From NCBI GenBank assembly GCA_030148165.1, contig JASBTZ010000003.1, forward strand, positions 1,178,001 through 1,242,000: 64,000 nt of DNA. The letters run 5' to 3'. Origin of the DNA: Bacteroidota bacterium (lineage in GTDB: Bacteria > Bacteroidota > Bacteroidia > Flavobacteriales_D > Crocinitomicaceae). Position 1 is the stretch's first letter. Every line of letters begins with the position of its first letter. The position numbers and the translations under genes were made by a program. The notes beneath the pieces were generated by a model. That model had not been told where the DNA came from. It did no database searches and saw only the letters and a program-made list of their open reading frames with translations. Below, piece by piece: positions 43,156 through 53,135 of the stretch.

Positions 43156-44400
43156 ATGAGAAGAGTCGTTGTTACAGGTCTTGGTGCATTGACACCTATT
43201 GGAAACAATATATCTGATTTCTGGAAAAATTTAAAGGACGGCGTAAGTGGTGCTGGTCCAATCACTAAGTTTGATGCTAATAAGTTCCGCACTCAATTTG
43301 CTTGTGAGCTAAAGGATTTTGACCCAAAAGAACATTTCCATGTGAAAGAGCTTCGCCAGTACGACCCGTTTACCTTGTACGCATTACATGCTGTTACTGA
43401 AGCCATAGATTCAGGGAATATTGATTTCGATAACCTAAACAGAAACCGAATAGGTGTAATTTGGGGTTCAGGCAATGGTGGAATACAAACCTTTCAAAAT
43501 CAGATCCTGGAATACGGAGAGGGTGATGGCACTCCGAGATTTACACCTTATTTCATACCAAGGATTCTGGTCGACATTGCAGCGGGGGTCATCTCGATCA
43601 AGTATGGGCTGCGAGGGGTCAATTTTTGTCCGGTATCAGCATGTGCAACATCGAATACGGCCATTATTGAGTCATTCAATCATATTAAGTGGGACAAAGC
43701 TGACATGATCATTACCGGAGGATCGGAAGCTGCCATCAATGAAGCAACAATCGGTGGATTTGGGTCTGCTAGAGCGCTTTCAACCCAGAATGACTCACCT
43801 GAAACTGCTTCTCGTCCGTTCGATATCAATCGTGATGGGTTCGTCATGGGAGAAGGAGCAGGAGCAATTGTATTGGAAGAATACGAACACGCCAAAAAAA
43901 GGGGCGCTGATATCTACGCTGAAGTCGTCGGTGGCGGAATGACAGCTGATGCTTACCATCTCACGGGAACGCATCCCGAAGGTGAAGGTGCAGTTCTAGG
44001 AATGCAGGAAGCCATGCGTGAAGCAAAAATCCAACCGGAAGATATAGACTACATCAACATGCATGCTACTTCGACTCCCGTCGGTGATATTTCGGAATTG
44101 AAAGCTGTGGAACGGGTATTCGGGAAGAGAAGTGACCTTTGCATCTCCGCAACTAAATCGATGACAGGACATTTACTTGGTGCTGCTGGTGCAGTAGAAG
44201 GAATTGCAAGTATATTAGCTCTTAAAGAAGGATTCATACCACCTACCATTAACACAACAGCAATTGAGCCGGATTTCGTTGACAATTATAACTTCCCATT
44301 GGGAAAAGGACTGAAGAAAGATCTCTCGTATGCTATGAGCAATACTTTTGGATTTGGCGGACACATTGCTTCCGTCATATTCAAAAAATTCGTAGAATAA
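43156..44400 (+). CDS. fabF: Beta-ketoacyl-ACP synthase II
   Basis: A 414 aa condensing enzyme of fatty acid synthesis. Catalytic Cys163 is in VSACATSN, and the two catalytic histidines lie in NMHATSTPVGD and MTGHLLGAAG. The C-terminal motif NTFGFGGHIASVIF is typical. FabF works on malonyl-ACP with acyl-ACP in the cytosol. The gene starts 9 nt after the SufT-like gene. No acpP gene is adjacent in the window, so the usual acpP-fabF arrangement is not present. Confidence 0.95.
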   Translation: MRRVVVTGLGALTPIGNNISDFWKNLKDGVSGAGPITKFDANKFRTQFACELKDFDPKEHFHVKELRQYDPFTLYALHAVTEAIDSGNIDFDNLNRNRIGVIWGSGNGGIQTFQNQILEYGEGDGTPRFTPYFIPRILVDIAAGVISIKYGLRGVNFCPVSACATSNTAIIESFNHIKWDKADMIITGGSEAAINEATIGGFGSARALSTQNDSPETASRPFDINRDGFVMGEGAGAIVLEEYEHAKKRGADIYAEVVGGGMTADAYHLTGTHPEGEGAVLGMQEAMREAKIQPEDIDYINMHATSTPVGDISELKAVERVFGKRSDLCISATKSMTGHLLGAAGAVEGIASILALKEGFIPPTINTTAIEPDFVDNYNFPLGKGLKKDLSYAMSNTFGFGGHIASVIFKKFVE

Positions 44401-44434
44401 ATATGTAACTTAGACCCTGTAAGTTCTTCGAACA

Positions 44435-45088
44435 ATGAAAATATTCAGCCAATCTTCAGATCCGAATTCTCTCGGTAGTAAGTTCCGAAACAAGCGGATG
44501 CAAGCCTTTCTCAGGTTGTTGGAGAATATTCCTAAACCCGTTAAAATACTGGATCTGGGAGGCAAAGAACAAACGTGGATTTCGGCAGGATTAAACAATA
44601 ATCCGAATTATGAAATAACCTTGCTCAACCTTTCAGTTCAAGATGTAAAATCAGATAACATTAAGTCGGTTGCAGGTGATGGAACAAATATGCAGGAATT
44701 TCAGGACGAGCAATTTGATCTTGTTTTTTCTAACTCGGTAATAGAACATCTTTACACCCTCGAGAATCAGAAAAATATGGCCGCTGAAATACAAAGAGTT
44801 GGTAAATACTATTTTGTTCAGACTCCCAATAAGTACTTTTTTATCGAACCCCACTACCTATTTCCTTACTTCCAATTTTTACCTAAAAAAATGCGGTTTA
44901 AGATTTTGACGAAAACGAAATTAAGCAGGGGTAAAAAATGGGAGCCAAAGTTCGCACAACAATACATTGATGAAATCAGGTTGTTGTCGCTTAAAGAAAT
45001 GAAGAACTTGTTTCCAAATTGTAAAGTACTTAAGGAAAGATTTATGCTGGGTAACAAATCCTATATTGTTCACAATTTTCCTGAATAA
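44435..45088 (+). CDS. Class I SAM-dependent methyltransferase
   Basis: A 217 aa Rossmann-fold methyltransferase. The SAM-binding motif I is VKILDLGGKEQTWISAGL, and the acidic loop with DLVFSNSVIEHLYTLENQKNMAAEIQRV is the typical motif of methyltransf_11-type enzymes. The acceptor is unknown. Its stop is 1 nt from the convergent uvrA stop. A role in cell-surface glycan modification is possible but not supported beyond its distance from the exopolysaccharide genes. Confidence 0.82.
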   Translation: MKIFSQSSDPNSLGSKFRNKRMQAFLRLLENIPKPVKILDLGGKEQTWISAGLNNNPNYEITLLNLSVQDVKSDNIKSVAGDGTNMQEFQDEQFDLVFSNSVIEHLYTLENQKNMAAEIQRVGKYYFVQTPNKYFFIEPHYLFPYFQFLPKKMRFKILTKTKLSRGKKWEPKFAQQYIDEIRLLSLKEMKNLFPNCKVLKERFMLGNKSYIVHNFPE

Positions 45089-45089
45089 A

Positions 45090-47897
45090 CTAACCTAGCT
45101 CAGCGGCAAGATAATGTGCCGTATGTGATTTTTTCTTGTCCTTTTTTACAATTTCTTCCGGAGTGCCTACACAAACGATCTCGCCACCATGTTTTCCTCC
45201 ATCTGGTCCCAGATCGATAATGTGATCCGCTACCTTAATAATATCCAAATTATGTTCGATCACCAGCACGGTATTTCCTTCATCCACCAATCTCTGTAAC
45301 ACTTCGAGTAACATGCGTATGTCTTCAAAATGAAGGCCAGTTGATGGTTCATCCAATATGTAAAGTGTCTTTCCGGTACTGCGCTTAGCGAGTTCAGAGG
45401 ATAGTTTAATTCGCTGTGCTTCACCACCTGATAATGTTGTAGAAGGTTGACCGAGTTTCACATAACCTAACCCTACTGACTCAAGTGTAGATAAAATTCT
45501 ATTAATCTTAGGAATATGCTCAAAAAATTGCGTGGCGTATTCAATGGTCATTTCGAGTACATCGCTAATAGACTTGCCTTTGTATCTTATCTCTAGTGTT
45601 TCGCGATTGTAACGTAGTCCATTGCACTCTTCGCATTCTACATAGACGTCCGGCAGAAAATTCATCTCGATTAATTTCATGCCTCCACCCTTGCAGGTTT
45701 CACATCTACCTCCTGTAACATTAAATGAAAAACGACCCGGTTTATATCCCCTGATCTGAGATTCAGGCAAGGCTGCAAACAAGGATCTGATCTCGTCGAA
45801 GAGCTTGGTATAAGTCGCGGGATTTGATCGAGGAGTTCGCCCAATTGGACTTTGATCGATCTCAATTACCTTGTCGAGATTTTTAATTCCGTCAATTGAC
45901 TTATAAGGTAATGGCATCTTAACCCCGTTATAGATCTCTTTCAATAAGATCGGGTATAATGTCTGATTAATAAGCGAAGATTTACCACTTCCCGATACTC
46001 CTGTAACACAAGTGAAGGTGCCGAGCGGAATGTCCAGGTTCACTTGTTGCAGGTTTCTGCCACTTGCGCCTTTTAAACTTAAGCGTTTACCGCTTCCTTT
46101 TCTTCTTGATTCCGGAACTTCAATCTGGCGACTACCGTGAAGGTATTGCGTTGTAAGCGAGTTCAGTTCCTTTAATTTGCTAAGTTTACCGGCATTCACA
46201 ATCTTACCGCCATGTACTCCTGCTCCTGGACCTATATCTACTACGAAGTCGGCCGCTTCAATCATTTCTTTATCGTGCTCAACCACTATAACCGAATTTC
46301 CTGTATCTCGCAACCTTTTGAGTGAATTAATCAATCGTGTATTGTCCCGCTGATGCAACCCGATTGAAGGTTCATCGAGCACATAGAGTACATTCATTAA
46401 TTCAGAACCTATCTGAGTCGCCAAACGGATCCTCTGTCCTTCCCCACCCGACAAAGTTTTTGCAGACCTGTGTAAAGTCAGGTATGTCAATCCTACCTCA
46501 ACGATGAACCCCAATCTTGCACGAATTTCTTTTAAAATCTCAATTCCGATCTTTTTCTCTGTTTTATCAAGGTGCTTCTCAATACCATCGAACCATTTCT
46601 GTAATTCCAGAATATCCATTTGGGCCAATTCACCAATATGCTTCTCACCTATCTTAAAGAAAAGTGCTTCCTTCTTTAAGCGAGTACCCTGGCAAGTTGG
46701 ACAGGTCTTTTTATTCATAAATGATTGCACCCAACGCTGAATTGCAGCAGAACCACCATCATGATGTCGCACGAGAAAGGTTATCACACCTTCAAAAACA
46801 ACAGTTGTGTCACGAGTTGACCGTTCAATTCCTTCATTGCCGTACAGTACAACGCGAAGGGTCTCCTCATCCATTTCTTCAATCGCTGTATTCAAGGTAT
46901 ACCCCTCCTGCTTTAGAAAAGCAGATATCTTTTCAAAGATCCATTTCTTCTTGTATTCACCAAGTGGGGCAATTCCTCCTTGTTTAATGGTTTTTTTAGT
47001 GTCGGGTATAATTTTATCGATGTCGACCTCGGATACCTCCCCCAGTCCGTTACATTTCTTGCATGCACCATAAGGTGAATTGAAAGAGAACAGGTTCGGC
47101 TCAGGTTCAGGATAGCTAATGCCGGTAGAAGGACACATCAAATGCCGGCTGTAATGGCGCACCTCGCCGGTTTCGTGATCCATGATCATCATCGATTTAT
47201 TGCCTTGCTTCATTGCAAGCACAACAGCATCATAGACTCGTCCACGCTCTTTGGGATCGATCAGAATGCGATCAATGACTATGTCTATGTCATGAATCTT
47301 ATACCGATCCAGTTTCATTCCACGCTCTATATCCCTTAATTCACCGTCAACGCGAACCTTCGTGAAACCCATTTTAAGTATCTGTTGAAACAGCTCGCGA
47401 TAGTGTCCTTTACGCGCCTTGATCTTTGGAGCGAGCAGGATGGCTTTTTGCCCTTTAAAGTGATCCAAAATCAAATCAACAATCTGGTCGTCTGAATATT
47501 TGACCATCGGTTCACCGGTATTATAGGAATATGCAGTACTAACCCGTGCAAATAACAAGCGAAGGAAATCATAGATCTCGGTAATGGTACCAACAGTTGA
47601 TCGTGGTGATCTGGAAACTGTCTTTTGCTCTATGGATATGACAGGGCTGAGTCCTTCTATCTTATCTACATCAGGTCGTTCCAAACCACCTAAAAACTGA
47701 CGTGCATATGCAGAGAAGGTTTCAATGTATCGTCGCTGACCTTCTGCAAATATGGTGTCAAAGGCGAGGGACGACTTACCACTCCCACTTAATCCGGTAA
47801 AAACTACGAGTTCATTCCTCGGAATGTTCAGGTCGATGTTTTTCAGGTTATGCTCTCGCGCACCATAAATTTCTATGTAATCTGTTTTCTCTTTCAC
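45090..47897 (-). CDS. uvrA: Excinuclease ABC subunit A
   Basis: A 935 aa DNA-damage recognition ATPase of nucleotide excision repair. Two ABC ATPase modules: N-terminal Walker A GLSGSGKSS (residues 35-43) and the C-terminal GVSGSGKSSLI; signature LSGGEGQRIRLA and LSGGEAQRIKLS; Walker B VLDEPSIGLHQRD and ILDEPSTGLHFED. Zinc fingers are CPTCQGTRL and the CETCKGGG...CEECNG type. The start overlaps the lytic transglycosylase stop (ATGA). Confidence 0.97.
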   Translation of the reverse strand: MKEKTDYIEIYGAREHNLKNIDLNIPRNELVVFTGLSGSGKSSLAFDTIFAEGQRRYIETFSAYARQFLGGLERPDVDKIEGLSPVISIEQKTVSRSPRSTVGTITEIYDFLRLLFARVSTAYSYNTGEPMVKYSDDQIVDLILDHFKGQKAILLAPKIKARKGHYRELFQQILKMGFTKVRVDGELRDIERGMKLDRYKIHDIDIVIDRILIDPKERGRVYDAVVLAMKQGNKSMMIMDHETGEVRHYSRHLMCPSTGISYPEPEPNLFSFNSPYGACKKCNGLGEVSEVDIDKIIPDTKKTIKQGGIAPLGEYKKKWIFEKISAFLKQEGYTLNTAIEEMDEETLRVVLYGNEGIERSTRDTTVVFEGVITFLVRHHDGGSAAIQRWVQSFMNKKTCPTCQGTRLKKEALFFKIGEKHIGELAQMDILELQKWFDGIEKHLDKTEKKIGIEILKEIRARLGFIVEVGLTYLTLHRSAKTLSGGEGQRIRLATQIGSELMNVLYVLDEPSIGLHQRDNTRLINSLKRLRDTGNSVIVVEHDKEMIEAADFVVDIGPGAGVHGGKIVNAGKLSKLKELNSLTTQYLHGSRQIEVPESRRKGSGKRLSLKGASGRNLQQVNLDIPLGTFTCVTGVSGSGKSSLINQTLYPILLKEIYNGVKMPLPYKSIDGIKNLDKVIEIDQSPIGRTPRSNPATYTKLFDEIRSLFAALPESQIRGYKPGRFSFNVTGGRCETCKGGGMKLIEMNFLPDVYVECEECNGLRYNRETLEIRYKGKSISDVLEMTIEYATQFFEHIPKINRILSTLESVGLGYVKLGQPSTTLSGGEAQRIKLSSELAKRSTGKTLYILDEPSTGLHFEDIRMLLEVLQRLVDEGNTVLVIEHNLDIIKVADHIIDLGPDGGKHGGEIVCVGTPEEIVKKDKKKSHTAHYLAAELG

Positions 47898-48784
47898 TTC
47901 TCCAGGACAGATATTACTAACGAATCGCCATTCTTAACGGTCAGTTTTGTTCCAAGTATCCACGGATTAAGACGCTTCAGCATTTTATAATTAGTTCTAT
48001 GCTGTTTTGCCCAAACCATGAGATTTGGAATGGATTCATTTACCTTGATTTCCTTTGTATGAATCTCATCGTATTTCTCGGCAACCTTGAATCCATACGC
48101 TTCTTGATTTTCCATGATGATCTTCATGGCCATTATTCGAAATACATATCTGCTGGTCTCAGGATTCAAATAGAGATCGTAATAGTTATCAACCAACTGA
48201 TTATCGAGCTCCCTTTGCACGCCTCCAGTTCCCATATTATAAGAAGCTGCCGCAAGAGTCCATTCTCCAAATATGTTATACGCGTCCGTCAGATATTCAC
48301 AGGCGGCGAGGGTACTTTTTTCAATATGCAATCGCTCATCGATTTCTCGATTCACTTTAAGACCGTATTCCATAGCTGTTTTAGGCATGAACTGCCAAAA
48401 TCCTTTTGCACCCGAGGGGCTCACTGCCTGGGTTAATCCGCTTTCGATCAGACACAGGTATTTGAAATCCTCGGGAAGATTGTGTTCTCTTAATATCTTT
48501 TCAATTTTTGGAAAGTAACGGTTCGCTCTTTTAATCCCCTGAATGGTCGAACTATGATAATAGGTATTCACGATTAATTCTTTATCCAAACGTTCTCTCA
48601 AATCAAAATCTTCTAATTTGACAAGTGAATCGAACAAATTAACTTCAGTCGGAAGGGGAGGAAGTTCAAATCGTAAGCTGTCGGTAGAAACACTCCTTAA
48701 CCCAGCATTTTCAACAGATTGCTCTTGTTCACAAGCCGTGATCGAAATCAGAAGGATAATAAAAAGGAGGCAGTTTATTCGCAT
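47894..48784 (-). CDS. Lytic transglycosylase (SLT-family) lipoprotein
   Basis: A 296 aa exported lipoprotein (lipobox near LISITACEQ, Cys18). The SLT/lysozyme-like domain has the catalytic Glu in LCLIESGLTQAVSPSGAKGFWQFMPKTAMEYG and the later ASYNMGTGG motif. It is the MltD-like type without a visible complete LysM, although the C-terminal tail RTNYKMLKRLNPWILGTKL has a LysM-like look. It cleaves peptidoglycan, probably to let the exopolysaccharide machinery through (inference from position in the polysaccharide locus). Its stop overlaps the start of uvrA. Confidence 0.9.
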   Translation of the reverse strand: MRINCLLFIILLISITACEQEQSVENAGLRSVSTDSLRFELPPLPTEVNLFDSLVKLEDFDLRERLDKELIVNTYYHSSTIQGIKRANRYFPKIEKILREHNLPEDFKYLCLIESGLTQAVSPSGAKGFWQFMPKTAMEYGLKVNREIDERLHIEKSTLAACEYLTDAYNIFGEWTLAAASYNMGTGGVQRELDNQLVDNYYDLYLNPETSRYVFRIMAMKIIMENQEAYGFKVAEKYDEIHTKEIKVNESIPNLMVWAKQHRTNYKMLKRLNPWILGTKLTVKNGDSLVISVLEK

Positions 48785-48803
48785 AGCCCGAAAATAAGAA
48801 ATA

Positions 48804-49886
48804 TTAGTTCTTAGGTTCCGGATATTTGATCGTATTTCGATAGAGATATATGAATACGAAAATAAAGTAAACGATGAAAAGTGAAACGGCCATATATGCC
48901 TTCAAGAGAATCAGATTCACCATACTGATAGATAAAATGCAACCAACTGCGGCTATGGTTAAAAAGATCAGCCACACCTCGCGATCAGTCTTGCCTGAAT
49001 AAACCAGATGATGTGTTGTGTGGTCCTTTCCACCAACCATTGGAGATTGTCCTTTCTTCAGTCTGTTGATAACAACGGATAAGGTGTCCACGGCTGCCGG
49101 AGTAAAAGCAATTATTGTGACGAAAATTCCTAACCAAGATGGATGTGCAGCGCCAGGATGGAAAGAGCCAACATTCCAGAGGTATTCCATACCAAAGTAT
49201 GCTACGAACACCCCTATAAATTGCGATCCGGCATCTCCCATAAACAATTTCGAAGGATAAATATTCATCGATAGAAATCCTATTACGGCACCAATCATAC
49301 TAACCATTATAAGTGACCAAATACTCGTATTAAAATCAAAGAGCCAAAACGAAACCAGACAGGAAATTAAAATAAACAAGACCGAGGTTCCCGTAATTCC
49401 ATCCATATTATCCAACATATTCAATGAGTTCATCACGATAACAACCCACAAAATAGTCAGCACAGCATCGGGATAAAACGAATGAAACAGGTTGATAGAT
49501 GATCCTGTTAAAACGAAAAGGACCCCGCACAAAATCTGTACGCCAAGCTTTACTAGTGGGCGGGTATTATATGCATCATCTGCTAAGCCCATAAGGAAAG
49601 CCATGGAGCCTGCGACAAACAAGCCAACGAATTTATTATTATCCTGAAAAATATTCGGGTCTTCCCTAAACAAGATAGAATAAGCAATGGGAGCAAAAAC
49701 GAATACCACAAAGAAGCTAACACCACCAAGTGAGGGTTTCGACTCGTTGCTCCAACGAATGATTACATCATTTTTATTTCTGATTCCAAGTGATCTCGAA
49801 AAGCGCAATAGAATGACATTGCAGATAACCGCAATCAACACTCCTCCAAGTCCAAATCCAATAAGTTGTAGTATCTTAAAAAGCAC
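48804..49886 (-). CDS. MraY/WecA-type undecaprenyl-phosphate sugar-1-phosphate transferase
   Basis: A 360 aa polytopic membrane enzyme that moves a HexNAc-1-P from a UDP-sugar to undecaprenyl phosphate. Motifs: SKPSLGGVSFF, MGLADDAYNTRPLVKLG with the catalytic DD, NSLNMLDNMDGITG, GFLSMNIYPSKLFMGDAGSQF and TTHHLV. In this exopolysaccharide locus it most likely starts the lipid-linked glycan (WecA role) rather than serving peptidoglycan. The ATP-grasp ligase ddl lies in another operon. Confidence 0.88.
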   Translation of the reverse strand: MLFKILQLIGFGLGGVLIAVICNVILLRFSRSLGIRNKNDVIIRWSNESKPSLGGVSFFVVFVFAPIAYSILFREDPNIFQDNNKFVGLFVAGSMAFLMGLADDAYNTRPLVKLGVQILCGVLFVLTGSSINLFHSFYPDAVLTILWVVIVMNSLNMLDNMDGITGTSVLFILISCLVSFWLFDFNTSIWSLIMVSMIGAVIGFLSMNIYPSKLFMGDAGSQFIGVFVAYFGMEYLWNVGSFHPGAAHPSWLGIFVTIIAFTPAAVDTLSVVINRLKKGQSPMVGGKDHTTHHLVYSGKTDREVWLIFLTIAAVGCILSISMVNLILLKAYMAVSLFIVYFIFVFIYLYRNTIKYPEPKN

Positions 49887-49939
49887 TTATATATTAGCTT
49901 TCAGACTGCTAAGATATGCAATTCCGATACGATACGAAA

Positions 49940-52369
49940 TTATTTTCTTCTGATTATTTTAAGTAGTCTGTTATACCACTTCTTCTCCATGTGTGCTTGT
50001 TTGAATTTATCGGTGTCTTCCTCCATATAGCCGCTTCCATATGTACCGTAGCCATAGCCGTAACCATAGCCATATCCGTAACCATAAACTGATCCTTTGC
50101 TTGATTGAACCCCGTTCAATATCACGTTCAATCGTTTAAGCTGTTGCATTTCAAAAAGTTCGCGTACCCTGTGGGCAAAATTACGTTTCGAATAATGTGA
50201 TTTAAACACATAAATTGGAATATCGGCATCGGTCAGGTTTTTAACACCATCTGAAACGAGTCCGACTGGTGGATTATCAATAATAACCACATCATATCTT
50301 TCCTTTAATTCTTCAACAATCGCATTAAATCGTCTACTTAAGATCAACTCGGAAGGGTTTGGTGGAATCGGTCCGGCAGTAATAAAATCAAAATCTTCAA
50401 TTGGGGAATGTTTAATACATTGATCCAATGTTGATTGATTAACAATCAATGAACTCATTCCGTGTGCATTGTCCACATCAAATCCGAGGTGAACTTTCGG
50501 TTTACGTAAATCGAGATCGAGTAGAATCGTCTTCTTTCCTGACATCGCAATTATACCTCCTAAGTTCAGGGCTACGAATGTTTTACCCTCACCGGAAATA
50601 GACGATGAAATAGCAATGGTTTTATAATCTGGATTGATGTAGCTTAAGTTCGTCCTTATCTTCCGCATAGCCTCAGCCATCATCGACTTAGGTGCATCGG
50701 CAACGATCAACTGTGAATATTCCATCGCATACTTGAAAAGTGGTACACCTCCTAAAATTGATGCTCGATCTGGTAAGATATTTTCCAAATCCTCCAGCAT
50801 ATTGATTTCATTAAATGTCAGGTACTTGAGGAACATCACACCCAATCCTAAAACTAATCCAAAGAAAACAAACGATGAGTAAATAACACGCTTATTAGGA
50901 GCTACGGGTTCTTCACTAACCTTGGGTTTCTTTAGTACTCTATTTGAAGAAGCATAGCCGGCATCTGAAATGCCATACATAACTTTCTTCTCTGTTAGCA
51001 ATGTGAAATACTTTTCATTCAAATCCTGAATGTTCTTCAATCGATTGAACTCCATTCGCTTTTCAGGTAACGCAAACAATTCAGCTTCTAATTCAGCAAT
51101 TTTCGATATCAACATATCCATCCGAATTTCAAGACGGGATTGAATTGTATTGATACTACGTTGAATCATCTTTGTTTTAGCCTCAATTTTGCTCGTAACG
51201 ACGCGAACCTCTGGATTTTCTTCAGTTACTCTATATAACAGATCTTCTCGTCGTTCCAACAGACTGTGTAACTCCTCTATATGAACAACCATTGCATCCT
51301 CATAGCTTTTACCTAGCATTTCCGGAAGTAATCGATATACTTCTAGTCGGTTTGGGTTAGACTTAAGAATTCGGTCGGCAGTGATAAGGGTATTTAACTC
51401 TTCCTGATTCGTAAATAAGTTATTTTGAAACCTGGTCAATTCAACTGTTATATTCTCCCCAACTGACTCCGGATCTGGTAAGTTAGATCGTTTTTGGAAT
51501 AACATCAAGCTGTCTTTTGAAGACTTTAATTCTCTGGATAATGAATCGAGCTGATTATTGATAAATCCTAAGATATTATCTGAACTTTTCCTTTTGATCT
51601 CATCATCATAGGAAATGAACGACTCTGATACCGCTTGAGTCATGTCCCTACAAAACTTAGCATTATACCCTCTGAACGAAATTGAAATAGTGTTCGCTGT
51701 GGTGCTTAATGGACTTACACTTAAGCCAGAGATCATCCGATCCTTAACAGATTCAATAGAGTTAAACATGAAGTAAATTTCATTCTCATCTGACAGACTT
51801 TTAAATACTTCTTTATTTGTTGGTTTAATTACGACATCAAAATCCTCATTTATTATATGCTCATTTAGCTTGGCCTTTGCTTTTTTGGTTTTCCCTTTTA
51901 ATTCATACTCGAGTGTTACTATATCATTATCACCGAGCTTAACAGAAATTTCTTTTCCAACTAAACTCGAATCCGATAGTTCATATGGCTGTACATTAAA
52001 AGAACTTGACAAGTACATTTCTTCTGTTAGAATGCTACCTTTCGAATACATGCTCACATTAAGGTTCATATTCTTGACGGCTCGCAAAAAAAGCAGCTCT
52101 GATCTTAGTAGCTCTACCACACTAGACAACTCATTCTGTTTGGTATTGATATTCTCAATGTTCAGTACATCCTTCGCACTATCTTTTTCAGCAAGTTGAA
52201 GTATCATATTGGACTCATACAAAGGCTTCGTCCAGCGTAAATAAGCAAAGGCAAGGGCACTAAATATTAAGATAAAAGTAAAAGGCCACCACCAATATCT
52301 CTTAACGATCGTCCTTAAGATTAAGGGATCATAGGACTTGTTTATTATGATGCTCTTCTTGGTACTCAA
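49940..52369 (-). CDS. Wzc-like polysaccharide biosynthesis tyrosine autokinase, second copy
   Basis: An 809 aa membrane kinase with the same architecture as the protein at 17-2419. First membrane helix at about residues 30-48 (WWPFTFILIFSALAFAYLRW), a coiled-coil periplasmic part, and a second helix near residue 500 (FVFFGLVLGLGVMFLKYL). The kinase domain has Walker A SSISGEGKTFVALNLGG, A' LLDLDLRKPKV and Walker B VVIIDNPPVG. The C-terminal tail has seven Tyr-Gly units. It is preceded by a Wza-like gene 1 nt away, so this is the Wza/Wzc export pair. Confidence 0.94.
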   Translation of the reverse strand: MSTKKSIIINKSYDPLILRTIVKRYWWWPFTFILIFSALAFAYLRWTKPLYESNMILQLAEKDSAKDVLNIENINTKQNELSSVVELLRSELLFLRAVKNMNLNVSMYSKGSILTEEMYLSSSFNVQPYELSDSSLVGKEISVKLGDNDIVTLEYELKGKTKKAKAKLNEHIINEDFDVVIKPTNKEVFKSLSDENEIYFMFNSIESVKDRMISGLSVSPLSTTANTISISFRGYNAKFCRDMTQAVSESFISYDDEIKRKSSDNILGFINNQLDSLSRELKSSKDSLMLFQKRSNLPDPESVGENITVELTRFQNNLFTNQEELNTLITADRILKSNPNRLEVYRLLPEMLGKSYEDAMVVHIEELHSLLERREDLLYRVTEENPEVRVVTSKIEAKTKMIQRSINTIQSRLEIRMDMLISKIAELEAELFALPEKRMEFNRLKNIQDLNEKYFTLLTEKKVMYGISDAGYASSNRVLKKPKVSEEPVAPNKRVIYSSFVFFGLVLGLGVMFLKYLTFNEINMLEDLENILPDRASILGGVPLFKYAMEYSQLIVADAPKSMMAEAMRKIRTNLSYINPDYKTIAISSSISGEGKTFVALNLGGIIAMSGKKTILLDLDLRKPKVHLGFDVDNAHGMSSLIVNQSTLDQCIKHSPIEDFDFITAGPIPPNPSELILSRRFNAIVEELKERYDVVIIDNPPVGLVSDGVKNLTDADIPIYVFKSHYSKRNFAHRVRELFEMQQLKRLNVILNGVQSSKGSVYGYGYGYGYGYGYGTYGSGYMEEDTDKFKQAHMEKKWYNRLLKIIRRK
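50045..50086 (-). repeat. Hexanucleotide repeat encoding the Tyr-Gly tail of the second kinase
   Basis: Seven consecutive TA(T/C)GG(T/A/C) hexamers on the minus strand encode seven Tyr-Gly units. As in the first kinase, copy number could change without a frameshift. The same unit count (7) is seen in both. Confidence 0.8.
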
Positions 52370-52370
52370 T

Positions 52371-53135
52371 TTATTTTAGGGTATTAATTGCTGAGAAAAT
52401 GAATAACGCACTTGACAGTAATGAAATAATCGGAACCACATCCTCTGATAATTCTTTGGCCAGATCAGGAGTTGGTTCAACGTATATGTAATCATTCGCC
52501 TGAACAATCATATCTACATACTTCAGCCCATCAATTGTCGAAAGATCTATACCATAAACTTCTCTTTGACCATTTACTTTCCTCATCAGTTTAATCGTAT
52601 TTGCCTTCCCTCGGTCTGTAATTCCTCCAGCTTGGGCCAGTGCTTCCATTAAGGTGGTATTTGTGTTCTCTAACGGAATCACTCGCGCATCTGAACCATT
52701 TCCGGGAAAAACAATTACTCGCTGATTCGTCACTTTCACCTGAACAAAAGGATTTTGATAAAATGAATATCGTTCGGTAAGCGTGTCTTCGCATTCTTCA
52801 ATCGTAAGGCCTGCTATATGGACAGATCCAATAACTGGTAATTCGACTTCACCGGTACCGCGTACCACATATTCGTCTTCTTTTGTCAAAATTCTTTGCG
52901 ACTCAGAGATTCCACTCATCCTGTCAATGATAGCAGCACCGTTATTCGTATTTAAGTTGAACGTGATCTTATCATCAACGGAAATTCGATAATCCTCTGA
53001 TGGGGTCATAGGAATTGAATCATAGTTGATCTCCCCTTTCGGAACTTTAAACATGACATTGCTATTCACACCACAGCTTGGAAGTAGCATGACAAGAAAT
53101 GCAAATAGCCATATGAATTTTCTAAACATCATCAA
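52371..53135 (-). CDS. Wza-like polysaccharide export lipoprotein
   Basis: A 254 aa lipoprotein (lipobox LLPSCGVNS) of the polysaccharide export (Poly_export) family. The N-terminal SLBB/poly-export fold includes DYRISVDDKITFNLN and VELPVIGSVHIAGLTIEECEDTLTERYS. It forms the outer-membrane pore for exopolysaccharide. A C-terminal hydrophobic stretch (VVPIISLLSSALFIFSAI) ends the protein, as in Bacteroidota members. It overlaps the upstream glycosyltransferase gene by 14 nt. Confidence 0.92.
   Translation of the reverse strand: MMMFRKFIWLFAFLVMLLPSCGVNSNVMFKVPKGEINYDSIPMTPSEDYRISVDDKITFNLNTNNGAAIIDRMSGISESQRILTKEDEYVVRGTGEVELPVIGSVHIAGLTIEECEDTLTERYSFYQNPFVQVKVTNQRVIVFPGNGSDARVIPLENTNTTLMEALAQAGGITDRGKANTIKLMRKVNGQREVYGIDLSTIDGLKYVDMIVQANDYIYVEPTPDLAKELSEDVVPIISLLSSALFIFSAINTLK

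Noticed and set aside
45090-47897. Apparent loss of a zinc-finger Cys in UvrA (CPSTG instead of CPxC)
   Set aside because: The variant is, to my knowledge, usual in Bacteroidota UvrA, and all ATPase and second zinc motifs are intact.
47999-48436. 145 aa ORF on the plus strand inside the lytic transglycosylase gene
   Set aside because: It runs antisense to a clearly recognised gene and shows no domain.
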